Assembly: GCA_025453925.1 (NCBI GenBank)
Contig: JALOPK010000034.1
Coordinates: forward strand, 1-16,374
Direction: 5' to 3'
Source: Candidatus Eiseniibacteriota bacterium
Lineage (GTDB): Bacteria; JAFGKV01
Length of the DNA: 16,374 nt
Shown: positions 15,123-16,374 of the stretch, one piece after another
How the letters are laid out: each line of letters starts with the position of its first letter
How positions within the stretch are numbered: position 1 is the first letter of the stretch
Notes under the pieces: generated by a model
Database searches by the model: none
Seen by the model: the letters and a program-made list of their open reading frames with translations, nothing else
Told to the model about the DNA's origin: nothing
Translations under genes and position numbers: made by a program

Positions 15123-16117
15123 CACCCACAACCACCCACCGTCCCCCCGCGATCCTCCTCTATGCCGGTGTGTTCGTGCTGGCGGGCCTGGTGCTCCCGT
15201 GGATCGGAGCCGAGCGTCTGCATCTTCCCGACATACTCGCCTTTGCCCGCGGTGACCATACGGTATACGGACTGATTCTCTTCCAGCAGCGAGTGCCCCG
15301 CGTGCTGCTGGCGTTGGTTGTGGGAGGAGCATTGGCGACCACCGGGGCTACCCTCCAGGTCTTGTTCCGCAATCCGCTGGCCGAACCCTGGACCCTGGGC
15401 GTGTCCGGGGGGGCGGCCCTCGGGGCCTTCATGGCCCAGACGCTGCCTGGCGTTTTCGTTGCCGTCGGCCCACTGAATTCGACCCAGTCGCTGGCGCTGC
15501 TGGGCGCAATGTTGGTCATGGCCTTGGTTCTCTTGTTCTCACGCAGACCTGGAGCGATCTCCACCCACACCCTTCTGTTGGCGGGGGTGACCATCAGCGT
15601 GATCTCCGGTGGTCTGATGATGCTGGTCACCTACTTCGTCTCGCCGTTCGCGTTCGTGGCGATCCACCGCTGGATGATGGGTGGCCTCGATGTGGTAGGC
15701 TATGGTGATCTCCTGTCGTTTCTCATGCTGGGCCTGCCCGGGCTGTTGATTCTGGCGAGCCGGTCCCGTGAGTACAACCACCTTGCGCTGGGCGAGGACA
15801 TGGCACTGGGACACGGAGTTAACGTCATGCGTGTGCAACGTCTGACGTTCGTGGGAGCAGGACTGACGACGGCGGCATGCGTCGCCATCGCCGGCCCAAT
15901 CGCGTTTGTGGGAATGATCATCCCGCACGTCGTGAGACGACTCAGCGGATTCGACTCCCGCGTGGTCCTCCCCGCTACGTTCCTGCTTGGCGGCGCCTCC
16001 CTCGCCGCGTGTGACGCCGTGGCCCGAACAGTCCTTGCACCCACGGAACTCCCCGTAGGTGTCATTACCGCCGTGCTGGGCGGGCCGGTGTTTCTCTACC
16101 TTCTCACGCGCAGATAG
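15119..16117 (+). CDS. btuC: Cobalamin ABC transporter permease (BtuC-like, FecCD family)
   Basis: A 332-residue inner-membrane permease. An in-frame ATG exists at 15092, but 15119 is chosen: it forms ATGA with the btuD stop, has AGGGA upstream, and gives the usual family length and a short N-terminus before the first helix (PAILLYAGVFVLAGLVL). Family signatures are RVPRVLLALVVGGALATTGATLQ from residue 58, RNPLAEPWTLGVSGGAALGA from 84, the coupling-helix region GMIIPHVVRR from 265, and the terminal LPVGVITAVLGGPVFLYLL. About ten membrane helices are expected from the family. It works with the BtuD-like ATPase and BtuF-like lipoprotein. No outer-membrane BtuB-type receptor is encoded in the window. 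Confidence 0.93.
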   Translation: MTPTTTHRPPAILLYAGVFVLAGLVLPWIGAERLHLPDILAFARGDHTVYGLILFQQRVPRVLLALVVGGALATTGATLQVLFRNPLAEPWTLGVSGGAALGAFMAQTLPGVFVAVGPLNSTQSLALLGAMLVMALVLLFSRRPGAISTHTLLLAGVTISVISGGLMMLVTYFVSPFAFVAIHRWMMGGLDVVGYGDLLSFLMLGLPGLLILASRSREYNHLALGEDMALGHGVNVMRVQRLTFVGAGLTTAACVAIAGPIAFVGMIIPHVVRRLSGFDSRVVLPATFLLGGASLAACDAVARTVLAPTELPVGVITAVLGGPVFLYLLTRR

Positions 16118-16122
16118 GGGCC

Positions 16123-16140
16123 GGGCGCGGGAATGCGCCC
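16123..16140. other. Small GC-rich hairpin between convergent genes
   Basis: GGGCGC (16123-16128) pairs with GCGCCC (16135-16140) around the loop GGGAAT, five bases after the btuC stop. No T-run follows. It might attenuate readthrough into the convergent gene but does not meet the pattern of an intrinsic terminator. Confidence 0.35.
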
Positions 16141-16180
16141 CATCTCGCCGAAGCGACATGTTTCATCGTGTCCGCGGCAC

Positions 16181-16374
16181 TCAGGGAAGGCTCAATTCGA
16201 ACTCCCCGAACCTGCCGGAGGACGTGATCCCCAGCTCGGAGGCATCCACGGCGCGGATGAGATAGGTCCAGTTGTGGGCCGGATCGCCGATGCCGGTGGT
16301 GGTCGACCACGTGGTCGTTCCCCCCGGCACCACCGCAAGCCGGTTCCCCAGCTCCGGCGTGAAGTACGCCTCGT
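16181..16374 (-). CDS. C-terminal fragment of an exported fibronectin-like domain protein (5' end outside window)
   Basis: Read from the right edge on the minus strand, the frame is open for 63 residues to a TGA at 16183-16181. It contains EAYFTPELGNRLAVVPGG, then WSTTTGIGDPAHNWTYLIRA, VDASELGITSSG and a terminal RFGEFELSLP. The strand pattern and the YLIRAVDA segment match the last fibronectin type III-like module of many secreted proteins in environmental bacterial genomes, where it often closes with a GEFD-type tail. The start and main domains lie beyond the window, so function is unknown. It converges on btuC with a 63-base gap. Confidence 0.75.
   Translation of the reverse strand, partial: EAYFTPELGNRLAVVPGGTTTWSTTTGIGDPAHNWTYLIRAVDASELGITSSGRFGEFELSLP

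Overview
The window comes from a GC-rich bacterial chromosome with a Gram-negative envelope. The evidence for the envelope is an RND/TolC tripartite exporter and several lipoprotein or Sec/Tat-exported proteins. The mix of a SUMF1-like domain behind an Ig-like domain, an FG-GAP propeller with a C-terminal fibronectin-like module, a DUF362/DUF6599 pair and a second fibronectin-like C-terminus suggests an uncultured lineage of the FCB/Planctomycetes/Eisenbacteria/Latescibacteria kind. That placement is inferred from protein style only; no phylogenetic marker gene is present.

Left part (1-2350): the 3' part of a secreted SUMF1-like (formylglycine-generating-enzyme fold) protein that probably lacks one of the two catalytic cysteines, then a heptanucleotide tandem repeat, a VapBC-type toxin-antitoxin pair whose genes overlap by one base, and a dispersed-repeat-like hairpin. 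Minus-strand pair (2352-3865): a Tat-exported DUF362 protein translationally coupled (ATGA) to a putative DUF6599 lipoprotein. A 494-bp divergent spacer separates these from a plus-strand efflux operon (4360-10195) encoding adaptor, RND pump and TolC-type outer-membrane channel, with ATGA overlaps at both junctions.

10196-10617 is non-coding and unusual. It holds a degenerate cobalamin-riboswitch-like string followed by a perfect 32-bp AT-rich palindrome, upstream of an exported seven-repeat FG-GAP beta-propeller protein (10618-12462). A 585-bp stretch with no convincing gene follows, then a well-formed cobalamin riboswitch (about 13048-13202). It leads a compact vitamin B12 import operon: substrate-binding lipoprotein (btuF-like), ATPase (btuD-like) and permease (btuC-like), all overlapping. 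Between riboswitch and btuF, a hairpin buries a Shine-Dalgarno sequence that is ideally spaced for a 12-codon GTG leader ORF ending in ATGA on the btuF start. At the right edge, the C-terminal 63 residues of a minus-strand exported fibronectin-like protein converge on the B12 operon.

Most genes belong to known families. The least explained parts are the regulatory DNA in 10280-10480 and 13200-13346, and the functionally uncharacterised DUF362/DUF6599 pair.
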